A stretch of DNA of 64,000 nucleotides from Rhipicephalus microplus (GCF_043290135.1 NC_134700.1:80411000-80474999), one strand, 5' to 3'. Positions 41,340 through 53,116 are shown, counted from the first letter of the stretch. Program-made: numbers and translations. Notes: generated by a model not told the origin, from the sequence alone.

Positions 41340-43869
41340 CTACGGGGCTGGTGCGAAAGGCACCCGTAGAAAGGAGGATGCCCAAATGGTGCACGAGTTC
41401 AGCATCTTCAAAGCACTTTGAGTCATAGGCTGATAAACAACGGCCCCATAATCTAAGCGGGTGCGAAGGAGGCTTCTATACAGATTCATGAGACATTGCC
41501 TGTCACTACCCCACGTAGTACGTGACAACACTTTTAAAACATTCATGGCTTTTAAACATTTTATATTTAAATACTTGATGTGCGCTACGAAGATCAACTT
41601 GGTGTCCAAGATTAAGCCTAAGAATTTATGTTCCGCATTACCAGACAGGCGTTGACCGTTCAGTTCATAATCGGGTTCTGAGTGCATACCTCTCTTTCGG
41701 GAGAACAAGACACACGTGCTTTTTTGTGGGTTCAGTCGGAAACCGTTTTCTTCTGCCCATTTAGAGACCTTGTTTAAACCTAACTGAACCTGCCGCTCAC
41801 GCATTGCCAGGTTGCATGACTTAAAGCCAAGCTGGACGTCATCGACATATGTGCAATAGAACATGTTGCGGTGGATGGACAGGTGCAAGGAATTCATTTT
41901 GATAATAAAAAGTGTACAACTATGTACACCACCTTGCGGTACTTCCGTTTCTTGGACAAATGTTTGGGAGAGAATACTGCCCACATGGGCACGGAATGTC
42001 CGATTGGACAAGTAACTCTCGATTACGGAAAGCATTCTACCACGCACATCCAAGTGAGACAGGTCTCTTAATATGGCAAGACGCCATGTTGGGTCGTATG
42101 CCTTCTCGATATCGAGAAACACAGAGAGGAGGTATAGTTTGTGGACGAAAGCGTCTCGAATCTCTCCCTCAATGCGCACCAGATGGTTGGTGGTGGATCT
42201 ACCTTTACGAAACGCGCACTGGAATCAGTCAAGCAGATTTTGTGTTACGAAGAAATGTAAAAGTTGGTGGTTTATCATCTTCTCAAAAAGTTTATAAAGG
42301 CAGCTTGTAAGTGCAATGGGCCTATAACTCAAAAATGAGGAAGGGTCCTTCCCTGTTTGAAAATAGGGATAACAATAGCCTCTTTCCAGGAGGCAGGGAT
42401 GGTGCCAGAAAGCCAGATAGCATTGTATAGGGAGAGTAAAGTTTTTCGCGTTTTGAGCGGCAGGTTTTTCAACATTTCATACGTGACACGGTCGTAGCCT
42501 GGGGCAGAATTACAGCAGGAGTTTAGTGATGTTTGTAGCTCAGCTAAGTGGAAAGGTTGGTTATATGCCTCGTAGTTTGTGCACTTGTGTTCTAGTTTCT
42601 GCTTTTCTATCTTTGCTTTGTAGCTTTGGAAAGCTTCAGTATAGTGTGATGAGCTAGACGCCTGCTCGTAGTGTGCACCGAGGAAGTTCGCCTGATCTTC
42701 CAGGCTGTGACCCTGTGTGTTTACGAGTGGGAGTGAGTGTACTTGTCTTCCTGCTACCCTACCAACCATGTTTCAGACTTTAGCCTCGGGTGTATATGAA
42801 TTTATCCCTGATAACTTGTGCCAGCTTTTTCTTCTGGCCTGCCGACGCGTTCTCCTGCCTTGAGACTTTATTAAGTTAAAACTGTCAAGATTTTCGGCTA
42901 TGGGTGAATTCTGAAGCAACCTACATGCCCTGTTAATAAAATTTTATCCAATCCAATCCATGCCCTGTTCTGCTCTTTTCGGGCATTCCGACACTCAGTG
43001 TTCCACCATGGGACGCGTCGCTTTCCCGGCATACCAGATGTTTGCGGTATGCACTTGGCTGCTGCATCAGTAAGAAAAGTTGTGAAGTACTGCACAGCTT
43101 CATCTATTTTTAACCTACATATGTCAGTCCAACATAAACGAGTAGTATTGTGATACTGTTCCCAGTCCGCTTTGTCTGTCTGCTATCTGAGAACATGTGG
43201 AGGACCTTTTTCTAGTGGTGCATTTAGAATAATCGGAAAGTGATCACTTCTGAAAGGATTGTTGATCACTTTCCATTGAAGTAGAAGTACAAGCGATGGG
43301 GACACAATGCTGAGATCTATGCATGAGTAGGTTTCGTTGGCGAGGTTAAGGTATGTTGGCTCTTTCCTGTTCAGCAGACACGCACACGAAGAAAAAAGAA
43401 ACTGTTCGATTGGGCGACCTCGTGCATCGCAGCGAGAGTCACCCCATAGACCATTATGTGCATTCAAGTCCCCAAGGACCACATAAGGTTCCGGTTGTTC
43501 ACGTATCATTGGCTGGAATTCGTGTTTTTCAAGACGGTACTGTGGAGGTATGTAAAGAGAGCAGATGGTGACAAGTTTGTTCAAAAGAACTGCTCGAACA
43601 GCCACTGCCTCAAGGGATGTTTGTACCGGTACATGTGTACATGCTACGCCCAGATCAACTCTATCGGCCACACTGCCAGATGACGCTAAAGCGCCATTGC
43701 GGTCCTTTCTGAACGTCACATAAGGACGTAGAAAATTGGTGTTTCTGGAATTTAAGTGTCTCTCTTGTACACACAGCACTTTTGGGGAGTGTTCGTGTAA
43801 GAGTTCCTGGATATCATCGAGGTTTCTAAGCAATTCTCTGACGTTTCATTGTATTATTTGTGTATTCAT
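41340..43869 (-). pseudogene. I-like LINE ORF2, endonuclease and RT
   Basis: The ATG at 43869 opens MNTQIIQ, then one TGA where family members have Trp, then NVRELLRNLDDIQELL. The endonuclease shows VLCVQE, LGDLNAHNG and SDHFPI. The RT shows VFLDIEKAYD, PQGGVHSCTLF and the intact catalytic CTYVDDVQLG near 41850, then LNPQKSTCVLFSRK. Frameshifts occur around 42850-43180 and 42180-42330. The core 41340-42179 is open over 279 codons. Confidence 0.82.
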
Positions 43870-43917
43870 TATGAGTGTAAATGAGTGCTATGTGTACTAA
43901 AGAAGTATTGCATCAAG

Positions 43918-44760
43918 TTAAGCAGCCTTTTCAGGCCCTGTAATGATGGCTTTTGATTTTATGGCGCGCTCCAATGCGCCGCGCCTGTTTTTCGGCACCA
44001 AGGACACCGTTGGACTCGTTGTTGTGTCCATCACCTCGGACGAGGTGCTGGATGCCCGCTCGTGGTTCACGCGTGCAGGCACGGAGGTCTTAGGGCTATC
44101 TGTCGAGACAGAAGGTACTGGGGCTTCAGGTCCGTAGGCCTGCAGGCCTTTTGTTGGCGGAAGAGCCTGTGCTACTTCCGCTGAGGGGGTGAATGGCGCT
44201 GCCGCTCGTCCACTTTGTGCGGTACGTGCGGGCGCCACGGATTTTGGTGGCACTGCCCCCTTTCGTGCCACCTCCGCAAATGAAGCACCTTGCATTAGAA
44301 GACGCTTGCGCGCCTCCCTAAACGAGATGTTTTCATTTACTTTCAGGGCGAGTACTTTTTTCTCATGTTTCTATGTAGGGCACGTGCGAGAGTTAACGGG
44401 GTGCCCACCATGGCAGTTCACGCAGTGGGTAGTGGCTTCTTCACATTTTTCTGTAGCGTGTTCCTGCGAACTACACTTTGCACAGGTTTGACGGCCGTGG
44501 CAGCTCTGAGAACCCTGGCCGAATCGCTGGCAGTTAAAACAACATCGAGGGTTGGGGATGTAAGGTCGGACCTTTAACTTCAAGTAGCCTGTTTCACATA
44601 TTCTGGAAGTGTTCTTGGGCAAAATGCAAGAATGAGGTGCTTTGTCGTGGTTTCTTCATTATCACGCCTAATCTGAATTCTCTGTACATGCATTACATGC
44701 TATTCGTTCCAGCCCTCGAGGAGCTCACTCTCTGTCAGGTTAATTAGGTCTTGATCAGAC
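43918..44760 (-). pseudogene. I-like LINE ORF1, copy 1
   Basis: Zinc knuckles CFNCQRFGQGSQSC, CAKCSSQEHATEKC and CVNCHGGHPVNSRTC lie at 44371-44622. A frameshift near 44340 leads to an Ala/Pro-rich tail ending GPEKAA at 43918. N-terminal ORF1 sequence is missing upstream of 44760-44815. Confidence 0.75.
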
Positions 44761-44822
44761 ACTACGCCTCGGGAACTGTTCAGGGAGCGGTGTGGTGTGA
44801 TAGATACAGGTTTTGTTCCAAA

Positions 44823-45010
44823 AGTGGGATCGAATCTCGGCTGCGGCGGCTGCATTTTCGATGGAGGTGAAAATGCTGCAGGTCCACGTGCTCATATTTC
44901 GGTGCAAGTTGGGGAACTTCTGGTCGTCAAAATTTCCGTAGCCCTCCACTACTGCGTCTCATAATCATATTGTGGCTTTCGTACGTTAAACCCCACATAT
45001 CAATCAATGT
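44823..45010 (+). mobile_element. Ruka-like SINE, copy 6, 5'-truncated
   Basis: It starts within the B-box region (gggatcgaatctcggctgcgg). The body is gcattttcgatggagg and the end is ccccacatatcaatcaatg. The A-box part is missing. It lies at the 5' truncation point of the I-like LINE copy 1. Confidence 0.75.
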
Positions 45011-46195
45011 GTACAGCACCGCCTCACACATTTAAAAAAATTCAAACTTACAAGGGTCTGCCTTTACAACACTTAAGCAATCTTATAAAAAACATCGTTT
45101 ACACGATGTAGGTGAGCCAACCCTTAGGATAACAATAACACAACACATTGAGATACTACACTCCCAAACACATTACCATTAAACCCCAACACCTACCCTT
45201 TATGCTTCATGTCGCGCTTGCGCCTTTTCTTGCAATTCTCTCTGAATCTTTTGCTGTTTTACTTTCTCTTCTAGCGAGCCGTTTCAAATAACGGCATCTG
45301 AGGGAACACCTCTGCCTTTGTGGACAGTTTAAACATTGTTAAAGTGTCCTCGCGTTGCACAGGTCACTGTTGGTTTTTCGCCAGCTCTTGCATGAGGTGG
45401 CTTGGGGCCTGGCTAGCCGACTTTGACATCTTTTCACTTGAAGACCCCGCCTCCGCTCAGGTGGGTCTGTTAGCCAAAATTCGCAATGCTCGATCCAGAA
45501 ACGCGAGGGAACGAGCACTGTATTCAATGCATGATTAAAACATTTACAAACAGCCTACTGAACCGGCTTAATACGACACTGACGCACAAAAGAATACCGA
45601 AAACCCGGAACAAACAATCCCTGCAGAATGACGGTCAGTGAGACATACGCAGCAAAACAACGGCAGGAAAGCCAGCACGAAACATAACAGCAAGAAGTAA
45701 CACACACGCAACTCGCCCTAGACGCCCCCAAAACTAGCCAGGCCTCGCCTCTGTAGCACGCGCGCGGAAACACCCTTCGCGTCCAGCGTGACCAACGCCG
45801 CATCCCAACGCTCGTCCGCCACCGAAAAAGCCTTTGGGCTTGTCTCGCACCCCTTTTTATCTCCAGCCGCCTTTCCGCCCCTGTGGCCTTTTGGATGCGG
45901 ACGCTCATCCCGCGCGTGTGCATTGCGCCTGTGTTCTCCTCGCTCTGCTTCCGCCGTTCGCGCTACAGATAAGGGCCCATCGGCCCGAGACAACTAGTTG
46001 TTGACAGCGGTCGTATTGCTCCAGCCTTACCTGCACCTCATATTTTCTCGTCTGACACCTCTTTTCTCCCCTTTATCTCTTCCCCAGTGCAGGGTAGCAA
46101 ACCGGATGTGCGCCTGGTTAACCCCCCTGCCTTTCCTTGCATCTTTATCTCTCTCTCTTTCTCTCGTCTGACACGATGGCCTAATGGTCCTTGCT
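45011..46195. other. unassigned stretch between SINE and gag pseudogene
   Basis: No family motif is seen. The minus-strand frames at 45555-45993 are Arg- or Cys-rich with no domain and are probably chance in GC-rich sequence. 46060-46175 is pyrimidine-rich (ctctctctctttctctc) and contains a gcagggtagcaaaccgg block with the appearance of a dispersed repeat. It could be the 3' flank or LTR of the gag element to its right, but it does not match the LTR of element B. Confidence 0.35.
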
Positions 46196-46199
46196 TCGC

Positions 46200-47681
46200 A
46201 CAACGGTTTCATCTAGAGCTCAGATGAAACCTTGCATGAGATTCTCCTTCACTATATCTCACGGTTCCTGCGTTGACGAAAGCTTCATCTTCGCGTGTTC
46301 TCCTAAACGTTCTAGATTGCTCGGCCCTCGTGCTCCATCGATGTTTCCCATGATGAAGTTGTGCAGGGCGGTCGCCATGCACAAGGCAGAAACTTTCCCG
46401 CTGAAGTAAGGTGTCTTGACATCAATAAGTTCCTCCGCACGATAAGGGTGTAGCTTCGGGTATCTCTTGACACTGTAACTTTCTTACCCGCAACTTTCTT
46501 AGGCAGTGTTGGCATTCTCTTCGCAGCACCTATTGGCTGTCTTCTCAGTACAGTACCCACAATAAGAAGTTTGTTCCCGTTTTCAACTACACAATTCAAT
46601 CACTGATGTCTTCATCAACATCGTTCGGTGGCGCATGCACACAGGATACTTGGTGGGTTTTTTCACTTCATTACGACATGTGGCTGCCTTATGTCCAGTC
46701 TGACTACATTTAAAACACTTTGTTACACTTGGACGCGTAGCGTTGGTTCGGCAACTGCTTACGTGATTACCCACTCGGTGGCACAGAAAGCGTCTAACAC
46801 TCTCTGGTGCTCGCTTGTTTTCTTCAGTGCCGATTTTCTCGAATCTTCGAGACTTTGTTTCTTGATCTTGGACAAATTTGTGCCACTTTGTTCTTCCAAG
46901 AATTCATAGGTCAATTCAAGCATGTCTTCAAGTGACGTAGTTTTCCTCTCTTTTGGGCTAACGACAGGCTCGTGTGGCAACTAACGAGAAATTGCGCTCT
47001 GATAAGGAGCTCTCGAAGCTCACCGTATTCCTGCGCTGTCCCTGAAAGCTTGATCCATCTGCCAAAATAGTGGCTAAGTCGGGAGGCATGCTGCATAGCT
47101 GTCTCACCATTAGCTGGCTTTCCCGTCTGAAATCTGTCTTGGAAGCCTTCCACAGTGAACCTGAATCACTTTAAGAAAGCAGCTTTCACTTTTGTAGAGT
47201 TAGCTGCATTGGTTGGCGCCAGCCTACCGTACACACTGAGCGCTTTCCCACTCAACAAGTGCTCGAAGCAGTTGCCCATCGATGCTCATGCCAATTCTGG
47301 CTCCTTGCAAGTCTCGAATCTCTAAAGGTACTCGTCCAGGTCATCCTTCCTTTCGTCAAACGCTACCAGCAGTTTGCTTGAATTCACGCAGAAGCCATTA
47401 TCTTCCGTTTCACTGCTTTCGATTCTAGCCTGGGCAGGAGTTTCACTTCGCTGCTGCAAACAAAGCCGTTAGAGTCATTTCGTGCTGCCACTGCCTTTCT
47501 CTCTCAGCCATCTCTGCTTGCACCTGCCTCTCTTGCGCCTCTTTTTCTTTCTTCAAATGTCTCTCCTTCACTTCTCTTTCTTCTTTCAACCTCTCTTTTC
47601 CTTCTGGCTAGCCCACTTCTGTAGCTGGGCGCCAGAAAGACCCATCTTCTCACCAAGCCCTACCAACTTCTCCAGATTCAT
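46200..47681 (-). pseudogene. second SCAN-like Gag-protease copy, minus strand
   Basis: It is homologous to 6200-7960. The family start codon at 47681 (MNLEKLVGLGEKMGLSGAQL) is preserved. The coiled coil (47490-47640) is shortened. The knuckles include CFKCSQTGHKAATC, while the protease motif reads DTRSYTLIV instead of DTGSSTVIV. Similarity extends past the protease stop to about 46200. It has no LTR attached at its 5' side, where it abuts a different gypsy element at about 47695. Confidence 0.82.
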
Positions 47682-47701
47682 GGTGCCTCCAAAAATCGAT
47701 T

Positions 47702-49076
47702 ATTATTTAAAGGGGGTTTATTGAACGAGCCGAGCAAGCGGGTGATAGCTCGAAAGGGAGGGCAGGCAGATCAAGATGAGGGTGCTCGATCGCTGATCTC
47801 GTGCTTTCATCTCGTGGTGATGAAGGTTGGCCGATGGTATCAGTGTCTTTCTTCTTCATTACAATTACCCCTGGCGAAAAAGATTGAGCCATTCTGGCAA
47901 TCTAGCAGGTGGGGACAAGCAGGTTGAAGTATGTCTTAAGACGGTCTACGTGAACGATATCACGTCCACGCCGACGACGGTCGCTCGGTGTCGTGGGAGG
48001 TTCAATGGCATAGTTCACGGGTGATGTACGCTGGACCGCACGCTAGGGGCCAGGATAATTGGAGAGTAGCTTAAGGGATAAACCAGGAGCGCAAGGTGGT
48101 ATATGCAGCCATACAAGTGCTCCAGGAAGGAACACGGGCGCAGAACGATGGTCGTTGTTGCGGGTCTCCTTCTGGCGCTGTTGGTCGGCTGTAGTAAGGC
48201 GCTTAGCCAGCTTGCGACAGTCTTCTGCGTAACGAGCGGCTTCCAACACAGGCGCGCATTCAGAGGGTTCTGGCGTGTAAGGCAGCGAAGTGTCGATGGT
48301 GTGTGATGGGTGGCGGCCATGCAAGAGAAAAAAAATGGAGGAAATCCGGTAGTGACTTGCGTAGCGGTGTTATATGCGTATGTCACAAATCGAAGCACGA
48401 GGTCTTAGTTTGTTTGATCAGAAGTGACATGTGTCGTGAGCATGTCACCCAGAGTACGAATAAACTGCTCAGTCAAACCATTCATCTGTGGGTGGTAGGC
48501 TGTGCTCTTCCGGTGTACAATATGGCACTGTTGAAGAAGTGCTTGGATCACTTCGGAGAAAAATACACACCCAAGGTCGCTGAATACTTCACGAGGAGGG
48601 CCTTGACGAAGCACAAAGCAATTGAGGAGGAAATATGCGACGTCTTGTGCTGTTGCTGTGGGAAGAGCAGCAGTTTCAGCGTGTCGTGTAGGATGGTCCA
48701 AAGTCACGGTAGCCCATCGGTTGCCTCCCGTTGTCATTGGCAGTGGTCCATACAGGTCAATTCCAACGCGGTTGAATGGGCAGTTTGGGCATGGAAGTGG
48801 CTGCAATGAACCTGTTGCAGGATGTGGCGGGTTTTTCCGCCGCTGGCATTCAAGGCAGCCGCAAATAAACTGGCGGACGAAGGTAAGCATTCCATGCCAG
48901 TAATACCTTTTTCGTGGGCGCTCGAAAGGTTTGAAAACACCGGCGTGAGCACATTGCGGGTCAGAATAAAACGATGCGCAGATTGTAGGGCACAGCGTTC
49001 GGGGAATGACTAGTAGCTATTTCCTACCATCTGCTGAATAGTTGCGCCGGTACAAAAGGCCATCCCGAATACTTTA
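47702..49076 (-). mobile_element. gypsy integrase fragment with LTR-like 3' end
   Basis: Integrase core at 48405-48890: CLECQRRKNPP, first Asp in GIDLYGPLP, second in VFSDLGCVF (normally SDRG), Glu in NGLTEQF. After a frameshift near 48400 the C-terminal region (TYAYNTATQVTTGFPPF, then VHVDRLKTYF-like text near 47945) ends about 47900. The remaining 47702-47890 carries AATAAA in reverse (47718-47723) and may be LTR. The upstream zinc region reaches 49076. Confidence 0.75.
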
Positions 49077-49120
49077 GCCGATGATATAGCTTAGTTGATG
49101 CCGTCAATGTCTTTCTTTTT

Positions 49121-49125
<5 letters not shown>

Positions 49126-49188
<63 letters not shown>

Positions 49189-49190
49189 TC
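49126..49190. repeat. (AT)n microsatellite
   Basis: A pure alternating at/ta run of about 65 bases. The IYIYIY-type minus-strand frame comes only from this repeat. Confidence 0.95.
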
Positions 49191-49402
49191 GACGGTTTCC
49201 GACGTCGTCTCTGTATGCCAGCGGCTTGATACCTTGCAGTCAATCCGCGTGCGACTGCGACCCGACTTCTCTGTGAACCCCATGGCAAACAGTATGGAGC
49301 TCCGATCCATCATTCGAGCCATAATTCGTGAGGAACGGAACGAAGACTGATGATGGTTATTGACAGATGAGGAAGATGACGTCCAATGAATTCTTACACC
49401 AA

Positions 49403-49404
<2 letters not shown>
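49191..49404 (+). other. unassigned segment between two AT arrays
   Basis: A short plus-strand text, MELRSIIRAIIREERNED, at about 49294-49347 resembles the LRxxIRAIVREE motif of gypsy Gag seen at about 56020-56070. It may be a gag fragment. Too short to be sure. Confidence 0.3.
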
Positions 49405-49482
<78 letters not shown>

Positions 49483-49502
49483 TTATTTATTTATTTATTT
49501 AT
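49405..49502. repeat. (AT)n array joined to (ttta)n LINE tail
   Basis: About 74 bases of (at)n are followed by six to seven ttta units. In the minus direction the latter are the (aaat)n tail of the LINE at 49503-51130. Confidence 0.9.
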
Positions 49503-51130
49503 TAGTACTGTAACCCTCACTTGAGGGTCATTACAGGGACGAATATAAACACAAAACAAAAACAATACACAATGACAAAACAGACATTACGTTTCATGTT
49601 GCCGGTAGTACAATTCTAGCGAACACTCAAACGCTTTCACATTTGCGCTAGTAACAGCGTACTCTGGAAGTCTATTCCACACTTCTATACTATACGGAAA
49701 AAAGAATTTTTAAAGCCATCCAGACGCGCCCAAAAAGCCTTATTGGGTGACTATTGTTCAACCGAGCTCCTCGTTTGGGTGCAGGTTGTATGTATGTGTC
49801 TTTATTTATTTTCATTTCGCCTCTTATAATTTGAAACAGGAGCTTTAACCTTTGCTTTTCGCGGCGCACTTGCAGGGGTTCTAGCGCACATGATTTTAAT
49901 AAATTTGTGACGGATTCTGTCCTCCGGTACCACGAGCAAATGAAGCGCACTGCTAGCCTTTGAATTTTTTCTATTTTATCTCTCAGTGACTGCTGATGAG
50001 GACTCCATACAGAAGACGCATACTCTAAAATAGGGCGAACAAATGTCTTATATGAAAGTAATTTGACATCTCTAGGGGCATGTTCGAATTTTTTCCTCAA
50101 GTAAAACAACTTCCTGTAGGCCTTTGAACACACCTCCTCAACATGAGTGTGCCACCCCAAATCACTGGTAATAGTCACCCCCAGGTATTTAAACCTGTGT
50201 GTTCTGGTCAGAAGGCTATTTCCGATTTTATAATCATATGCGACTACGGATTTTTTCTTGGTTATATGAGTGAACGTACTCTTTGAAAAGTTAATTTCCA
50301 TCCCCCACTGGGCGCACCAATTATGCAAGGCTTGCAGACAGCGATTAATTTTGATTTGGTTGTTTGCGTTAGTTACAGGAGCGCAAGTTAAACAATCGAC
50401 TGCAAAAAGTTTGATTTTAACCGGGCTTTCGACAACTGCAGAAATATCATTTATAAAAATTAAGAACAACAAAGGACCCAGCACAGACCCCTTTGGGACA
50501 CCAGACAGTACTTTCAATAAACTAGGTGTGCAATCATCCACATGTACTTTTTGCTGACGGTTCTCCAAATACGCGGCTATCCAATTTAATATATTTGAGC
50601 TAAGTCCTGGTTGCTGAAGCTTAAAAATTAATTTTCTATGAGGAACTTTATCAAATGCTTTGGCGAAATCTACACAAATGACGTCTTTTTGCTGTTGACC
50701 TTGGAGAGATAAATAAAAATCATAAACTGTTTCTACCAGTTGAGTAACAGTTGACAACGCCTTCCTGAATCCGTGTTGATGGGGATAAAAAACTCTTTTG
50801 ACTCAAGAAAAATAATAATGTGCCTTGCTATGAAATGTTCTATGATTTTGCAACAGACAGAGGTCAGTGAAACGGGGCGATAATTGTTCACATGAAGCCG
50901 ATTGCCAGCTTTGTATGTAGGCTTTACAATTGCAGTGCGCCAGTCTTGCGGTAATGAGGACGTTTCAAGAGATTTTCTGAAAATGATTGTTAAATAAAGG
51001 ACGACCATTCGGCATACCGTCGTAAGAATTCACTGGGAATTTCGTCTGGTCCGGTTGCCTTTTTAGTGTCAAACCCTAGCAAGTGACTGAACACCCCTTC
51101 CTGCATGATAGAAAAGGGCTCCATTGCGCA
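49479..51130 (-). mobile_element. 5'-truncated CR1-like LINE with (aaat)n tail
   Basis: The minus strand reads from GFDTKKATGPDEIPSEFLR (51040-51090) through KPTYKAGNRLHVNNYRPVSL (about 50880-50930). A 355-codon open block at 49690-50757 follows. The 3' UTR ends in the (aaat)n tail. The 5' end stops at about 51130 inside the ORF1 of an I-like LINE. Confidence 0.85.
49690..50757 (-). pseudogene. CR1-like LINE reverse transcriptase, long open block
   Basis: It starts MSTVTQLVETVYDF and continues VDFAKAFDKVPHRKL (first catalytic Asp) and SGVPKGSVLGPLLFLIFIND. The second catalytic box reads FAVD instead of FADD. KYLGVTITSDLGW, RTKRL-like and RLFGRVW text follows. Over 350 codons are open, so it is the youngest-looking LINE reading frame in the window, but the catalytic change would inactivate the enzyme. 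Confidence 0.85.
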
Positions 51131-51134
51131 GGCT

Positions 51135-51273
51135 GGATTTACGCTGGATTTACGCTCCATTATGCTGGATTTTAAAGCAACGTCGTGGGTTAGGAATGTA
51201 GGGCCACACATTCTACTTCAAGTATCCTGTTTCAACTTGTTCAGACAGGGTACCGGTGCAAAATGTCACAATT
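51135..51273 (-). pseudogene. I-like LINE ORF1 fragment, copy 3, left of gypsy C
   Basis: This matches 44550-44625 (the ctacttcaagtatcctg block) and continues at 57241 across gypsy C. Both flanks together align with 44570-44815 without a gap, proving the gypsy insertion point. Confidence 0.7.
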
Positions 51274-51277
51274 ATAT

Positions 51278-51321
51278 TGCCACGGTGGAGGTACTGGGAT
51301 CGATACCCAGCACCTCCACCA
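51278..51321 (-). repeat. 44-base hairpin tail beyond the 3' LTR, containing a primer-site copy
   Basis: On the plus strand it contains ggtggaggt, ctggg, a seven-base loop atcgata, cccag and acctccacc. It is a near-perfect hairpin with one mismatch. It ends in cctccacca, the complement of the primer-binding site at 56833-56846. It lies between the LTR and the exact target duplication. Confidence 0.75.
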
Positions 51322-51713
51322 GGTGTCCTGGGGACGTGACGTGGCCGAAGACAGGAGACTTTATGCTGGGATTCAACTGCTTATCTGGGCGAACCTGTGC
51401 CCGGTAGACAGAAAGTCTGATAACAGTAGCAGTCTTGCACAAATAGCAGTGAAGAGAGCGTCGGCCATCGATCAACTACTGACAAGCGGCGAAGTGCATC
51501 GGCATTTATACTCTTGCCATCGAATGTTCTAGCGTTATCGCTGGCGATGATGTAGGTTCCAGAATAATCTGTACAGTTCGCGGAGTGGGCGTGACTTTAT
51601 CGAAATGGTCTAGTACAGTCCTGAAGCTTCTCAAAAACTGCCGGCGTGGTTTGCGCCGAAAATTGTGTAGTGCATTTGGGGCGATAACAAAACTTGAGGA
51701 ATAGAACGTGGCA
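51322..51713 (-). repeat. 3' LTR of gypsy C
   Basis: Homologous to 56847-57236 over the whole length. Shared blocks include gacgtggccgaagacagga, gatcaactactgacaagcgg and the end cgtggca. Confidence 0.9.
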
Positions 51714-51840
51714 TTGCCCCCCTCTCAAAAAGACATCGTCCTGATGCTTTAACTAAAGATGAAGGTACAGCAATATTGCAAGAAAGTACAATTAATAAAT
51801 TACGATACATCAATAATACAAAAAACACTGTTTTGGTTTG

Positions 51841-53116
51841 TTACCGCGCATGAAACGGCTTGAGGCGTGCGTCATTGACGACTTCAGGACGCGATCGGCA
51901 TTGTTGAGAGTTTGTGATGCCGTCGCGGACAACCTTGTAATCAAGTGGGCCGAGACGTCGAACCACTCTGTACGGTCCGAGGTACCGCAGCAGAAGCTTT
52001 TCACTGAGTCCGCATCGGCGTCCACACCAAAACACGTTCACCGGGCTGGTATTCCACGAAACGTCATCGAAGATTGTAACGGTGGCTGTCGGTCGTCTGT
52101 TGATTCTTGATACGGAGGCGCGCGAGTCGTCGGGCTTCTTCGGCGCAATGAAGGTACTCACTCACATCGAGGTTTTCTTTGTCGGTGACGTTGGGTAACG
52201 TGGCATCGAGCGTCATTGCCGGCCTCCCTCCAAAAACCAAATTGTATGGAGATATTGGCGTCGTCTCCTACACCGCCATGTTGTATGCGAAGGTCACGTA
52301 CGGAAGAATGGCATCCCACGTCTTGTGTTCGACATCGACGTACATAGCCAGCATGTCGGCGATCGTCTTGTTTAGCCGCTCGGTGAGGCCATTTGTCTGT
52401 CGGTGGTACGCTATTGTCCGGCGGTGGTTTGTCTGGCTGTATGCCAAGATCGCTTGAGTTAGGTCAGCAGTAAATGCCGTTCCTCTGTCGGTGATGAGGA
52501 CCTCCGCGGTACCGTGACGTGGCACGACATTTTCAACGAAGAACTTAGCTACCTCGGATACACTGCCTTTGGCCAGAGCTTTTGTCTCGGGGTAGCGGGT
52601 GAGGTAGTCAGTAGCTACCACGATCCACTTGTTTCCGAAAGCCGACGTCGGGAACGGCCCCAGTAGGTCCATACCAGTCTGCTGGAATGGTCGGCGAGGT
52701 GGTTAAATTGGCTGCAGAAGTCCCGCTTGCCTTGTCGGCGGTGTAGTGCGTCCCTGACAGTCCCGGAATGTCCTCACATAACGAGTGACGTTGTTTGTAA
52801 GGCGTGGCCAGTAGTACCTTTCTTGTATCCTCGCGAGGAATGCGGAAACACCGTGGTGCCCTGCCGTCGCATCGTCATGCAGGGCCTGCAGGAGTTCTAG
52901 TCGCAAAGCTGAAGGCACCATAAGGAATGACTTGGCCCAGAGCGGTGAAAAGTTTTTCTTTTGGAGAAGACCGTTTCGCAGAAAGAACGACGCAAGTGTG
53001 CGCCTTAATACCTTCGGGACTTCGGCGGTCCTGCCTTCAAGGTATTTTATAGGCGCCTTAAGTTCCGGGTCGGCCCGCTGTCGTTCAGCGAAGTCGTCGG
53101 CGGTTATCGTGCTCAA
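51841..53116 (-). pseudogene. gypsy C integrase
   Basis: Zinc-binding region at 52703-53116 (HHGVSAFLARIQERYYWP, C-x2-C degraded to FRDC). Catalytic core at 52268-52672: Asp in MDLLGPFP, Asp in LITDRGTAF, Glu in NGLTERLN, all three present. C-terminal region at 51841-52161: CGLSEKLLLRYLGPYRV, ending RLKPFHAR. Two frameshifts separate the blocks. It would insert cDNA and make the 4-bp duplication seen. Confidence 0.85.

Larger units (their letters stand above)
39701..44822 (-). mobile_element. I-like LINE with RNase H, copy 1, long and nearly complete
   Basis: On the minus strand, in order: ORF1 knuckles (44371-44622), ORF1 tail (43918-44295), ORF2 start at 43869, endonuclease (43183-43833), linker and RT fingers (42329-42769), RT core (41340-42179), RNase H (40323-40933) and a C-terminal region to about 40090, then a 3' UTR. 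The domain set (endonuclease, RT and RNase H in ORF2, CCHC ORF1) is that of the I group of LINEs. ORF1 is truncated at its 5' end near 44815 by a partial SINE. Confidence 0.85.

Noticed and set aside
45555..45993. Cys-rich 122-codon minus-strand frame as a secreted peptide
   Set aside because: It lacks a convincing signal peptide at its start, overlaps another chance frame of similar length and lies in GC-rich unassigned DNA.
49091..49322. Minus-strand frames ending in IYIYIYIY
   Set aside because: They are produced by the AT microsatellite.
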